Source of the DNA: Azadirachta indica
Lineage: Eukaryota > Streptophyta > Magnoliopsida > Sapindales > Meliaceae
Direction of reading: 5' to 3'
Length of the DNA stretch: 64,000 nt
NCBI GenBank assembly: GCA_022749755.1
Contig: CM040440.1
Location: 3,681,769-3,745,768, forward strand
Below are positions 43,297 through 55,475 of this stretch, piece after piece. The translations under genes and the position numbers were made by a program. Numbering within the stretch: the stretch's first letter is position 1; each line of letters begins with the position of its first letter. Under the pieces are notes generated by a model. The model was not told the DNA's origin, searched no databases, and was given only the letters and a program-made list of their open reading frames with translations.

Positions 43297-46200
43297 CTAG
43301 TTATTTTCAACTGAAGGTGGGTTTAAGCTTGTGCTTGAGCTTGAGGTAAAGTTGAGGCTTTGGTTATGCTGATGAGGAGGCTGTAAGACGTGCTCTGGAG
43401 GACAGGGCGCTGGAGCTGGGTGTGCAATGAAGGTGGGAATTTGCTCGCCGGGCATCAGGACTGATACGCCTTTGGCATACACTGTCATCTGCACAAGCAT
43501 ATAAATCAATGTCAATTGACAAAATAAAAAGAAACAAGGTACACAAAACAGAATATGCAATCAAAAGAAAACATTAATAACACTACTTCTAAAACAAGCA
43601 ACACAAGGTTGAATTGGTTTAGAGCTTTCTTCTTCTTCTTCTTCTTCTTTTTTGCTCATAAAAATTAGTAACCTTTCCAATATGCATTAAACAACAAAAA
43701 TCCCTCCCCCGCCCCTTTTTCTTCAGAGCAACAAGACCTTTAACACCACTGAAAAACTCATTTACAGTAACATAACCGTATACTCTACAATCAAACAATC
43801 TAGTCGCAAATAGAGGTTATGCCTGTATTCAAAGTCATAATAAATCTAGATTGACTGGATTTTTCCTGGGGTTTGCATTACAATTTACATAGGGAGTAAT
43901 GCGCAAATCATATTTAACAGAAATAAAGTGAGTAATGTGCAAATTGTGCAACATATTTTAATTGGGTGACCATATGGGTTCAACAACCAAAGGAAACGCT
44001 TCACGTATATTGGTTATCAGATATTGAATATTTAATTTAACCAGTGAGAAGTTGAAAAAAGAGACTGCCATGCTTCCTAGAAGAGACAAAAGTTTTCACC
44101 TTTATGATCCTTAAGATACAAGAATAGAGACATAAAAGAATGGGAGTAACCTTATCAAGCATTAATACCAATACAATATAATATACTACATATGTCTGTT
44201 GATTTTATAACTCTTTCCATAAATCAAGGGTGTGATCCATGCTTAGGTTATTGAAAGTTGGTAACATTTGAAAATTGGCGAAGAAACCCACGTCTTTTGA
44301 ATACATCCTGAACTTCAGAACCAAGCAACAGCCTTAGGTGACAATGTTGGCCAATAGTGAGGAAGTTGCATCAAAGCAAGCAATTCAGGCAAGAAAACCA
44401 ATTTGTCTAGACATGCTTGCATGCAATTAATGGCGTGGGACAAACCTTGGGATGGCACAAAAGGAGATCGTCAACTCCACATATTAAAATAAGATGATTT
44501 TGAAGACAAAAGCCACATGGATGTCGACAACATTACAATTCTCAGGATCAGAATTCAACTCATACTGTTGATAATTTCACACCATTACATCTTCGCCTAT
44601 GCATAGACTCTTAAATTTGTTTTCAGCACTTCCTAGAAATGATTTTTTTTGGACATGAAGATTAACAAAACTTCTATGGTTTGGCTTGTTATGACACTAG
44701 AGACAAAACCCACATGCTTTTGGTCCCATGAGCCCTAAAAACTATGGTTCAAAGACACTTCATCTCACTATAATACTTTCTTCTCTTAAAATCTTAAACA
44801 TAAAATTAGAAAAATGCAGCCATGAGGAAAGTTCAACGCAGAACTATGTCTACTAATTTACCTTGCAGAAAGAATATAAAGACGAGTATTAACTATAATA
44901 GTAGTTAGTGCAGAAACATTTGGGAACTGGGAAGAAATTGCATAAAGACTTTCCCAGACAACATTTTCAACTCAAACATGACAGCCATCAATGAATGAAA
45001 ATGAATAGAATCAAGTTGTTGGTAGGTTTGAGAAGCAAACATGAATCTCCATATTATTGAACATATATGAAGAAGACAAAGCTATACCATAATTTATGAA
45101 GAATGATAAGTAAATACTAATATTTTAACTTAAAATGGTATAGATAAATATGCTTGGGGATGATAAAAAGATGGTAATTATTCCAAGATCTTAATAATCA
45201 AATAAGGTTGCGTTAGACCGCCGTTTCAATAAATTATTAGAGTATATTATTATTCACAATGCATGATGCATCCACTATACAAACTCCAAACTCCCTACAT
45301 ATTAATATAAGCATATATCCCAGTCATCTTCCATAAATCCACAATCCTAATTCACATATTACATTTGCCTTCCGTAATCATGGCTCTAAAATTCCACCAC
45401 CAGTACTAGCACAGCACTATGAGAAATGGAACTCGGATTTTTTGGTTGGCTGACAGAACAATTTTATTAATTTAAAAAATATGGGAAAAAGTTGAAAACA
45501 TTATATGAATTTGATTTGGGGTAAACATAAATTTGATGGAAGTTTTGAAATGGAAGGAAGAATTGATGCATCAATGGTTAAAAGTCCGTGGTGTGAAAAA
45601 ACATGAAAACATGCCAATATGGGCAGGCCAATGGAGCCCTATGCTGATAAGATGTTTTGTATACATTTGTAATAAATGGGTCCCCGCTGACCTTTCTGTC
45701 TAATGGTAACATTTATCTTTTCAAAAACCCGAAAGGAAAGAAGAAAGAGCGGTATACAATTAAATCTGTGGCTAGAAAAAAACAAAATGAAAAGAGAAAA
45801 TGAGACTTCAATTATAGAATACAAATTCTGAAACCATTTGCAACCTGGAACTGTATAGATATTTGAATTATGAACTAAATAAAGACATTATCAAAGAAAA
45901 AAAATATAAAAATATATTTCTCAATTTCAAGTCATGTAGCATTCATTTATGCAAATTGCAAAATGACTAGTCAAACCGGATGAATTAGCTATAATTGCAC
46001 ACAAAAAGAAAGTAAAGGAACAGTCGCAATCACATTAGCAGGAGTACTCATTGCATCTGCAGATAACAGAACAATGTCAAAAAGGAAATATAGAAAGAGA
46101 TGTAGTGAAACAGAAAGCAAAATTTCGGTGCTGCTGCTTTCAGAACCAGAAAAAGTATTTTTCTTTTATATATATATATATATATATATTTCTACTTTTT

Positions 46201-46542
46201 TGTACAGTAAATGAAAATACTTAATTAAGAATAAGAATGAGAAAGAGAACATACTTTGGGGGAAGGGTAATTAAACTTGCCATTGAAAACCATCTGTGCC
46301 TCAAGATCAGAATGAGTGGTTGGACCAGAAGGCAATGATCTCGGCCGGAGAAACCTCTCGAAAATAGCCATAACAAGAAACATTGAAATGAGAATGGCGG
46401 TAGCGACGAACCCAAAAGACACAGCATTCACTGAGTTATCAAAATGTCTCCAGTGCTCTTCTCTCTCCATATTCAATGGAGCCACAGCCACTGCTACGGG
46501 TGGCGGTGCCATTACCCTCCAGCTATGATCTTCACCAATCAT
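43297..46542 (-). CDS. Single-pass membrane protein of a plant-specific family (159 aa)
   Basis: Two exons, 46542-46255 (96 codons) and 43488-43297 (63 codons plus stop), join in phase 0 at a GT-AG intron of 2766 bases. Exon 1 begins MIGEDHSWRVMAPPP. It has an Ala/Pro/Val segment, then WRHFDNSVNAVSFGF leading into a single hydrophobic span (about 41-61, VATAILISMFLVMAIFE), then a basic FLRPRSLPSGP stop-transfer. Exon 2 continues with MTVYAKGVSVLMPGEQIPTF and IAHPAPAPCPPEH, then a Ser/Thr/Pro/His-rich tail. The junction YPSPK|MTVYAKGV is natural for a plant family of small, uncharacterised single-TM proteins in which the VLMPGE-IPTFIAHPAP block is conserved. Topology and function are unknown. 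The long intron holds a (TA)n repeat (46167-46189) and no second gene. Confidence 0.78.
46167..46189. repeat. (TA)n microsatellite in the intron
   Basis: Dinucleotide run about 65 bases inside the donor of the long intron of the single-TM protein gene. Confidence 0.9.
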
Positions 46543-48159
46543 GTGAAACAGTATTTGACACTAGTTCAACAGAAAAAGGAATCTCCCACTCCGTTTTTCT
46601 CTCATCACAAGCTAATTAAGCAAGCAGTAACATGAAAGGATTACAGAGCATTACGCATGTATGCATTGCTTAACTTGGTTCGAGACTATTGCAGGATGTG
46701 GGTTTTTCGAACATGGTTATAGATAGAGAATTAAAGAAAAGCAAGAGAAAAGAAAATTTATATGTTATTTGCGCACTTCTTCAAGGAGAGAGTGGAAGGT
46801 TTTGTGCGTGTGTGTGAGAGAGAAATGGCTGGAGGTTGAAAGTAGAGCTAAGTCTCGGATTATGATATGAGTTGCAGAGGCCCAAAATAAAAAGAGACTT
46901 ATAAGATATAAATAAATCACGGTCACGGTCTACGTTTTTCACTTGCATATGCTTTCAACTTTTCCCATTTTGCCCGCTTTCGGTTAAATAAAAAAGAGGA
47001 AAATTCAAGCTTCGGTTTGGTGAGAGAATTTTGAGGTAAATAGTAAATTCGACGAATGAAATTACTGCAACACCGTTAGCTTTTTTCTTAGTCTAAAAAC
47101 GAAGAGACACAGCAGTTCTCTTTTTAAGTGAATCATGTCATTAATAGTGCAGAGGTTGCGTTATTTATTAACATTCACATTCACATTCACAGTCCCACTC
47201 TCAGGTGACGGGGTCCCCCCACTCATGGCATCAGGTGCCTCCCGTGCGAGAGATGCCTAAACTGTGGTCCCCCCTTGGGACCACTTCAGCCACGTGTATG
47301 CCACGTACTGTACCTAAGATGGGTCTGTTACCCTGCGACACTGATCCTTCATATCAACTCCTGGGGACCCATCACTGCCATTCCATTGTTTTTCTTTGGC
47401 GTCAGGAAAATTATCAATCGCAGGAGTATTGAATTTGGGTGGTCAGGTCTGGTGTGGGGCCTGGTCACAGAGGGCCCGTGCTAGTTTTGGACTCACGTGA
47501 AAAGACATTTTGGTCTCTTTCTTCGCTATGATGATCTGATTCTTCTATCTTCATGCCATCTTTTTCTCTTCTTTTGATGGTAACACGAGTTGTAGGCTAG
47601 GCTCTGCACAACGGGCCCACTTTTTCATTTGATTTTGAGAATCTGGGCCCAGTTTGCGGGGCCTAGTTATTCATGGGCAAGGAACTTACATAATTTTTTA
47701 GAGGATGCGATGCGGGCAATGTGAATCCCCCTGTTCTCTTTTCTCGAATAACGTAAATAAAATAAATTTGTCCCACAACTAATTATAGAATATATCTGAG
47801 TTAATAGACAAATAATTCAATATTGTATGTTACAATCTCAAACATAATTTAATAGAGAACTTGTAATCGATAGTTAATATGAAATAAAATTACTATTTAA
47901 ACATAGATTGTGAAATATATATATATATATATATAGTAATTAAGGATCATTTTATATGCCTAGTTATAAAGTACAATAATTCTAGACAAAATTAAACAGT
48001 AAAAATAGAAACCAACTTAATTAATATATTTTAATTATGTATGCTAACATTTCATCTTCGATATTGAAAGAAAAATAAAATTATACATAGGTAGATATTG
48101 ACTTAATGTTCTTTTTTTCCGTCCACAATTTTCGCAATGATTAAATTTTGTCTTAAAAC
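46543..48159. other. Spacer upstream of the single-TM gene and 3' of the kelch gene
   Basis: Holds the promoter side of the single-TM gene. An (ACATTC)n-like hexamer run lies near 47171-47192, and ACGT-core motifs (GCCACGTGTAT, GCCACGTAC) near 47290-47310. The block at 47200-47480 is relatively GC-rich but has no supportable ORF. A (TA)n microsatellite lies at 47915-47935. No gene is seen. Confidence 0.45.
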
Positions 48160-49275
48160 TCAGAAGATCTGTCTAACCACGCAGCAATGGCTACAAAGCT
48201 CTTTTTCTCCTTCCTCCTCCACCGGTTCCAAGCTGGTCCAGCCGTAGCCATTTGCTGATGTGTCAAACAGGTGGACGTTGCACATGACCCTCGATATCTC
48301 TCCTGGCAATCTGTAACCTGCCAAGAAATATAACTGGGTCCCAATAGGCGCCATAGTAAGATATAGCCGTTTGATTGGTGGCCAATTTGCGATTGATGTA
48401 GAAATTGGAGATGATAGTGTTTCCAAGTGTGATCCATCAACCTCGTTCCACATATTAAGTTTCCCGTCATACGCTTCGATGTGCCCCTTCCATGCATTCA
48501 AGCAATCACCGGAACTGAAGAGTTTGTCATCAACGGCTACGATTTGATTGGGTGGGATATCTAGTTGCCACATCCCCTTGATCAGGTCCCACTTGGCGTT
48601 CTCAGGATCGTAGACCTCAGCTGAGCTCCTCTCGATCGTGCCCCACGGTAATGCAACTCTATCACGATCTCCTCTCTGATCAGCAAACCCACCTACGACG
48701 TGGATTATCCCTTGCCACGTCACCCCCACACATTTGTATCTCAAGGCGTTCATGTCGGGTAATGCTTTCCATTCATCCAGTGCAGGGTCGTATACTTCAG
48801 CAGATGAAATGCCACGTGCGCACGAAAACGTTGACTGTCCCCCTGCCACGTAGATTTTGTCGTCACAAACGGTGCATGCAAAGTCAAACCGCGGAACACG
48901 TAGGGATGCACATTTGGACCAGACATCGCGACGTGCATCGTAACGTAGAACCCATGAAAGCACCTCGAGGTTAACTTCAACGACGTCGTCGGGTTCATGA
49001 CCAGGAACTTTATGACAGAGTCTACCGCCGATGATGTAAATGTTGTCACCAATGGAGACCATGGAAAAACCCTTTAAAACCTGGTTCTCAATCGGACCAG
49101 GGATGGTGGTGACGCGGTGCCATGCATGAATTAATGGGCTGTAACAATCTATCCAGTTGGACATACTTGCACGAGAGGATAAATCTCTGGAGCAAAAAGA
49201 TGCATAAATTCTATAAACAGTAGAAGAATTTTCAGGGGAGGATGTAGAAGGAAGCTGAGGAGAAAGGGAACCCAT
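48160..49275 (-). CDS. Kelch-repeat protein without an F-box
   Basis: An intronless frame. I choose the ATG at 49275 (MGSLSPQLPSTSS, 371 residues); the same frame is open to an upstream ATG at 49395, which would add 40 residues of Pro/Ser/Leu-rich sequence. Kelch blades are visible through recurring hydrophobic-GG strands: IYIIGGR (79-85), IYVAGGQ (141-147), IHVVGGF (191-197) and LYFLAGY near residue 320. They alternate with Tyr/Trp partners such as YDARRDVWSKC, YDPALDEWKALP and YDPENAKWDL. Before blade 1 the sequence reads WIDCYSPLIHAWHRVTTIPG, the usual entry to plant kelch propellers. There is no F-box N-terminal to it, so direct SCF assembly is not supported. Kelch propellers bind protein partners; partner and pathway are unknown. 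Confidence 0.82.
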   Translation of the reverse strand: MGSLSPQLPSTSSPENSSTVYRIYASFCSRDLSSRASMSNWIDCYSPLIHAWHRVTTIPGPIENQVLKGFSMVSIGDNIYIIGGRLCHKVPGHEPDDVVEVNLEVLSWVLRYDARRDVWSKCASLRVPRFDFACTVCDDKIYVAGGQSTFSCARGISSAEVYDPALDEWKALPDMNALRYKCVGVTWQGIIHVVGGFADQRGDRDRVALPWGTIERSSAEVYDPENAKWDLIKGMWQLDIPPNQIVAVDDKLFSSGDCLNAWKGHIEAYDGKLNMWNEVDGSHLETLSSPISTSIANWPPIKRLYLTMAPIGTQLYFLAGYRLPGEISRVMCNVHLFDTSANGYGWTSLEPVEEEGEKELCSHCCVVRQIF

Positions 49276-50344
49276 GTTTTCTGTGAGTGGGAAAGCGAGG
49301 GAATTGGATAGTGTGAAGGAGAGCGGAAGATATAGAGAGGGAGGCCCGGAACAGGAACGGTGAAAACAAGGTAAGAGCAATTTGTCATCGATCACAAGGA
49401 AGGTGGTAATTTTTTTGGGTATAATTTTGGAGGAAAAATCTAGGATTTTCTTGTTTACGTTTGCGGAGTGTTTAGTTTATTTGATACAAACGGTGTCCTT
49501 TCTTTGTTAAGTTTGGGGAATTCAAGGAACAATATAAGTCCGAAGAAATCAAATTATAAATGTTTAATTATCTTAAATAAAATATTTGAGAAGTTTGTAG
49601 GTATAGTATTATATCCTTGAGGGAACCATTTGTGAATCATGCATCGTGTATATTCTATTAATTAGAATTAATCAGCGGGCTTTGTGCTTCGCGCTTTTTT
49701 GTTTTTTTTTTTTTCTATATATAAAATTTTAAAAGCATGGATAATACCATTGTTCATTTAACTAACATCCATTTGAATTGAAGAAGGGCTCTATGCTAGC
49801 TCTCGTTTTCGAGAGGAAGAGTTTGATTTTTGGTTCATGCTATGGTACTGGAATGCCTCCTGTTAGGAGAAGTTGGATCAGAAACTTATTACACGCCACG
49901 CTAGCATTATTGGCCATTTATCTTGAGTGATTTGGTTTAAAAGTTGATATTGGCCATTTGGCTCTTTTTTTTTTTTTTTTTAATAAAATTAAAATATCTA
50001 AATAATTACCGAAAAGTTATTCGCAAAAACAAAGAGTTACCACATTGGGTTGGGCTGGTTATGTTTCCAGAACAGGGACTACATTTGATCTCCAAATGTA
50101 TGTGGCCCATTGGGCTTCACGAGAAGGTATCACTTTAAAAGAGTTGCGCGCGTAACTATGGTCTGTGGAAAGTTCTTTCACGAACCTAGCTTGAATTAAT
50201 CACGCCTTTTCGTGGAAGCCACAATTTAGTGGTTTTGGAAAGGTTGAATAAATAAATTTACTTGACGGCCTGCAGTTTCAGGAAACACTTCATTTTGGAT
50301 TTTGTTCTTTCTTTTTTTTTCTTAAAATAAAGATTATAAACGTA

Positions 50345-50382
<38 letters not shown>

Positions 50383-50964
50383 GCTGCTGGATTTAAATTT
50401 AAACAGCAGGGTCTTTTCAAACTATCGCCCGACAAGGCTGCCTGGAAACACTGAAAGTCGACAGCGAAAGAAATTTGGCCTCAAAGTGATCTTTGTATCT
50501 TGTTCTTCCTGCTTTAATGGATCCTCTTCACAAGACTAATAATCCTAATCCCTTGCATGTTTACATGTAATTTACAAGCATACCATGCATCTGGCAATTA
50601 ACACATTATATATCATAATTATGAAGATTTCTCTATGATTAGTCCTCATAAATATATACGTACGATTTCCCTTCTGACTTTAATCAATATTACTCGTGTT
50701 TTTCCGTGAACCACATATAATTTTCTTTTGTCCTTGTATTATTGCGCTAACTTTCGGTTTGCAATTGCATTTCAGACAAACGATTATATTAATTTCCTGA
50801 CGTATTAAACATTAATGTTGTATATACACACACGACCTTGAGTTAGAAGCAAGGTAGAGTAGCTTGGAATCTTGCAGCATGAGCCTGTAGAATAGGGACA
50901 AAAACCAGTAACATATGTATGTATTTATGATACTACATGCGTGCATGCATGCGACATTGTCTAG
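49276..50964. other. Spacer upstream of the kelch gene
   Basis: Promoter/leader of the kelch gene, then an AT-rich spacer with a (TA)n repeat at 50343-50382. Short ORFs have no family features. Confidence 0.5.
50343..50382. repeat. (TA)n microsatellite, one C interruption
   Basis: About 20 dinucleotide units with a single interrupting C at 50363. Confidence 0.9.
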
Positions 50965-50969
50965 AAGTG

Positions 50970-53310
50970 AGGCGGCAATTTTGGACCCGCCAGCACAATA
51001 CGAACCCGACATGGGTTAAGATAAGTCCGATATGATTATTAATTATGTCAAATTCGTGTCAGTTATTTAATATTTATTAATCAGATATCAGATTATATCC
51101 GGATTTCACATTTATTTTAAAAAAAATTTATAACTATTAAAATTCGAACTAAAATCTTTAAAGTAATAATGTGACTTTCTTATTTACTAAATAACTGTCA
51201 CTTTTTAATTTAAATTACATGTGTACTATATATTTATATGTTACAATATTTTAGGTTCTTTTGTATTATAATACTAAATTATTTTAAATAGTTTTAAATG
51301 TATTTATTTTTAACTTAATGTTAAAAATTAATAGTTACTTATAAATACAACAAAATTAAAATATTTTTAACTTAATATTAGATAACCATAATTTCATAAC
51401 AAATAATTTATAAATTTTTTTTAATATTTTATTTAACAATAATTTAAATAAAGTTTATATATATAACAATCAAATTAAAATCTAGTTGTGTAAAGGAAAT
51501 AAAATCATCTAATAATAAACATTTTTCCAAATAAAAGATATTCATATAGTTCCTCAATTATAAATGAGAGTTCATTTAAAAAAAAAAAGGTAGAGATAAA
51601 TTCATTGATTAATAATCCCCATTTCGATAAATTTTTTATATAATCTTAACTAATTTTGTATACATAATTTATATTATTAAAAAATTATTATATTTTTTAG
51701 TTATTGTAGCACAATTTAGATGTTTGTACATCTATCGTAATTTGAATCTATTGCGAAACGATTTATCCTTTGTCATTGATAATTTAATAATGGTATATAA
51801 TTTTCTTAAAACTTTTGAAATTTAATTACCTAATACTTATTTAATTTTCAAGGTAAAGTGTATAATTTAATTTTCAACATAAATACTTAAGGCATATTGC
51901 TCCATATAATGTACTTACTCTTTATTATAATTGGAGGATAATTAGTTTAAGAAAAAAGTGAAGATAAATTAATTAGATTAATACTCTTCATTTTGATAAA
52001 ATTTTGACATAATCTTAATTAATTTATGATAAAAACTTATTATAAATTAAGCATATTATAACATAATTCAAATATTTGCATATCTATTGTAATTGAAGTC
52101 TATTAGTAAATAATTTATACTTTGTGAATTGATAAATGATAATAGAGGTGACGTATTAGTTAATTAACATGTTATTTTTCTAAAATTTTTAAATTTAATT
52201 GCTAACACTTATTAATTAATAATATTAATATATGACTATTACATTAATAAGATTATGAAAATTAATAACTATTTAATATGTTATAAAAATTAATAATTGT
52301 GTCAAAATGGTTATATTAAATATTTATAAATACAAGAGACTCAAAAATTAGATTTTCAACTAATAAATTAACTTAATCAATAAATAATTATGCATATACC
52401 ATGTTATATACTATATACATTAAATGAATGATTAAATGAATAATAATTCCAAAAATTTAAAACAATAATGAGAATAAAATTATCTAATAAAAAATAAATC
52501 TAAATCAAAAAAGAAAAAGAAAAAAATTATTTAAACTTTTTGTAAAAAAATAATGCAGAAAAATATAAAAATAAAGAACTACTTTTTATTAAGACTATAA
52601 TTATTTTTTTAAGAATAATTATTGAATAATATGTTTTTAGATAATAAAAGTTTACAAAAAAATCTTATCCATAATTGGTTTTTATAAAAAACATTGTGTT
52701 CATAAATAGTTTTTATAAGAAATTTAAATTTTTTCTATTTTATTCTTTGATTTTATTAATTGTAAAAATTAAAAAAAGAAAAGAAATAAATGCATTACAT
52801 TATGACTTTAATTTTTAATTTTTTATTATTATTAATTTTTTTAATTTAAAAATAATTTTCATTAAATAGTTTTATTTTAATTATTTTTAATAATTTAGCA
52901 TTTATAATTTAAAATAATTCTATCTAAAATAAGTTAAAATTATAATATAAAAAAAACTTAAAATGTAATATAAATAAATAATGTGTTTACAATTTACATA
53001 AAAATATAATTGTAGTTTATTGGTTAAAATTGTATTAAATTAAGGTCTTGAATTTAATTTTTCTATAATTATAATTTTTGTTATTAAAATTAAACGAGTT
53101 AACGGATCAACTCGATTATTCAGATAATAAATAGATCAATTTGATATAATTACCTAATTAATAAATAAATTAATAATTTATATCATATCATCTATTTAAT
53201 AAATATAACTTTTTTAATATAATTAATAAATAAATCTTATTCATATTAAAAATTATTTTTAACTATACCAACACGACTCGTGAATTTGAATTGTCACCCG
53301 TGACTAGAGG
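50970..53310. mobile_element. AT-rich block with degenerate terminal inverted repeats (decayed DNA transposon?)
   Basis: The left end (GGCGGCAATTTTGGACCCGC, then AGCACAATACGAACCCGACA) and the reverse complement of the right end (GGGTGACAATTCAAATTCAC, then GAGTCGTGTTGG) share a terminal GG-x2-G-x-CAATT and an internal CACGA/CACAATACG region. This is the style of plant elements whose ends carry CACGA/ACCCG strings. Inside are about 2.2 kb of extreme AT richness with no ORF over about 70 codons. Both borders have much higher GC than the interior. No clean target duplication is seen. Interpretation as a non-autonomous or eroded TIR transposon is inference. Confidence 0.4.
51565..52220. repeat. 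Two diverged direct repeats of about 270-290 bp
   Basis: The block at about 51560-51850 recurs at about 51930-52215 in the same orientation. Matching landmarks, in order, are GAGATAAATT/GAAGATAAATT, ATAATCTTAACTAATTT/ATAATCTTAATTAATTT, TGTAGCACAATTTAGATGTTTG/TATAACATAATTCAAATATTTG, CATCTATCGTAATTTGAATC/CATATCTATTGTAATTGAAG, and TTTGAAATTTAATTACCTAA/TTTTTAAATTTAATTGCTAA. Identity is roughly 70-75% by eye. No reading frame is shared. Confidence 0.55.
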
Positions 53311-53704
53311 CCAGCTACCTTGCGATTTCATGCCAATTCATTCGTATAGCTTGTTGCTGGCATTATTGTCTTTTCATTCGCGTTGGTTCTTTTTCCCGCT
53401 TGTCTTTGTGTTTGTCTGTAGAGGTACCGAGTTTTTTTAACTTTTTGGACCGAAGATTCGACGGCCTACAATTAATAGGGTACGTACATAAAGAAATAAA
53501 TGATCGATCTTAGCTGTTTGACACTATGAACAACTAAACCTAATAGTTTTGTGTGTTCTACGATTAAAACTTAATTGCACTTAAAAGACCGGAGTCTCTC
53601 TGTATATTTCTGTGGAGGGAGAGAGAGATAGAAAGACTGCCATATTTGTAATAACCTTGGTCCAGTTTTTTCGAGGGAAGCGATATGGTCGAACCAGTCA
53701 CGAG

Positions 53705-53750
53705 GCAGAAGCAGAAGCAGAAGCAGAAGCAGAAGCAGGCGCAGGCGCAG
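53705..53750. repeat. (GCAGAA)5(GCAGGC)2 hexamer repeat
   Basis: Exact hexamer copies. The second type differs by two bases (AA to GC). Open frames run across it on both strands but are low complexity (alternating Ala-Glu or Phe-Cys) and are not treated as genes. Confidence 0.85.
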
Positions 53751-54135
53751 CTCATCCTCTCTTTATCGCAATTATAATACATTTAAGCTGCTGCTGCTGC
53801 GCATCAGTCGCAGGGATTCCGATTGGTGAAGTTTAACCCACAAGCTTAGCTTATTTCAAAAATACATAAACAGATGAGCTGAGACATAAAGTCATAAAAT
53901 TAATTTTGGTCCCATTGCACAGGAAGTCTGATTCTACTACTGTTTTACGTACATACTACATAGTTAATGCTCGATAGAGATTATTATTTTATTGCCTTGT
54001 TCAATATTAGCATTCAGTTTTCAGCTATCCATGGCCATGCCTATATTTATATTATTAATTGTTCGTTCTCGAATATTATTTCTGATTTGATTCTCCAGTG
54101 AATTAATATGAGAATTCCAATTTATTTAGTAAAGG

Positions 54136-54140
<5 letters not shown>

Positions 54141-54167
<27 letters not shown>
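54141..54167. repeat. (AT)n microsatellite
   Basis: 13 dinucleotide units read directly. Confidence 0.9.
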
Positions 54168-54171
<4 letters not shown>

Positions 54172-54465
54172 TTCCATATGTATTATTCTTCACATAAAGT
54201 CTATGCACGGCTGTCCAAATCAAAATTATTAAGCAGAATGGTAAACTCTTACCAGCCAATTCAATGCCTTTTGGAACTGTTTAATAATAATTGAGGAGCC
54301 ACCCACATATCACTATTAGTAATTAATTAATTCCATACAAATTTGTCTTCTTTATTGGAGTTCTCGTCTGACCTCCCTTTGGGACTAGAATTTAGAGATA
54401 ATGCGAGAAGAACGGTGATGAAGAATTCGACTTATTCCCAAATGTGAAGGAAACGAATGATCGAC

Positions 54466-54503
<38 letters not shown>
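54466..54503. repeat. (CTTT)n microsatellite
   Basis: About 9.5 uninterrupted tetramer units. Confidence 0.9.
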
Positions 54504-55475
54504 GTTGTCATGATGATCATCTAATTTCTTCCACCATGTCAATCCATCGTTATCATTATCTTAGCATTATTATCAATTTGTTTATCATATAAATTGCGGA
54601 GTGGACTTCTAATACATTATTATCTTCATATGTATTCATGTAAATTTTTTTTAGATTCTTGAAACTTAAGAGGAATCTAGATAGTGGATGGATGATGTGA
54701 CAAATGCGACAGATTGGTTGCGAGTAATTAATATTAAGAACAAAATCTGTTCTTAACATTCAAAAACAAAAACAAAAAATAAATAAATAAAAAAATCGAA
54801 GAAAGGTACAAAACAAATAAGAAACGTCACTACTGAAATTAATTTTGTTGGACCTAGATGGATCATAATAAAACAGACAACAAACCACATGAATCAGCAG
54901 TGATCTCTTTATCACTATTTATCAAGTGGGGTTATGGAAACTCGTACAATTATTTTGGCCAATATTACCGGACGACTTTTAGTTGTTGGCAACATCCCTC
55001 CTCCATTCAAATTAAATTTAATTTTCTTTTACATTTTCAGCCAATTTTTTTTTTTTCTATTTCTGTATCCTAAGGACTTTTTTTTTTTAATAACATAAAA
55101 CATGTTTATGGTTCATCCAGTTTGAAGGATATATAATCACAGAGATGCTCTTGCATTATGATATATATACTCAAATCTTTTTAAAATTATTGTTATCTGT
55201 ATTCATCATAGTCATGTATGTAGAATAGATATTCTTGCTCCAGTATTTTTAACATTACATAACAAAAAGTACAAAACAATTCCTGCATCAAATTAAATTT
55301 CGAAAGACTACATCCTTTTCGGTGTGTATGAAACTCTCTTTTTTTCTTTTGGGTGGCCTTTTACTTTCATAAACTGCTGAAGTTTTGGTTACAGAATAAG
55401 TCAACAATTAAGCATACATATACAATACATATAAATTAGTCTAGCTAGCTAACTGTTTCATTTGCTTAATTAATA

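Larger units (their letters stand above)
53311..55475. other. Spacer 3' of the GH3 gene
   Basis: AT-rich, with hexamer, (AT)n and (CTTT)n repeats annotated separately, and poly-T runs near 55045 and 55079. The part just before 55476 is the likely GH3 3'UTR. No gene is supported. Confidence 0.5.

Noticed and set aside
47205..47484. GC-richer patch with two overlapping short frames
   Set aside because: Frames are short, of unlike composition, and lack domains. It may only be promoter DNA of the single-TM gene.
49768..49800. miR159-like string (TTTGAATTGAAGAAGGGCTCTA)
   Set aside because: Several differences from the mature miRNA, and I find no complementary arm within 250 bases to form the precursor hairpin.
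53612..53836. 74-codon frame with alternating Ala-Glu repeats
   Set aside because: The repeat is a translated (GCAGAA)n microsatellite, and the opposite strand reads equally open as Phe-Cys.
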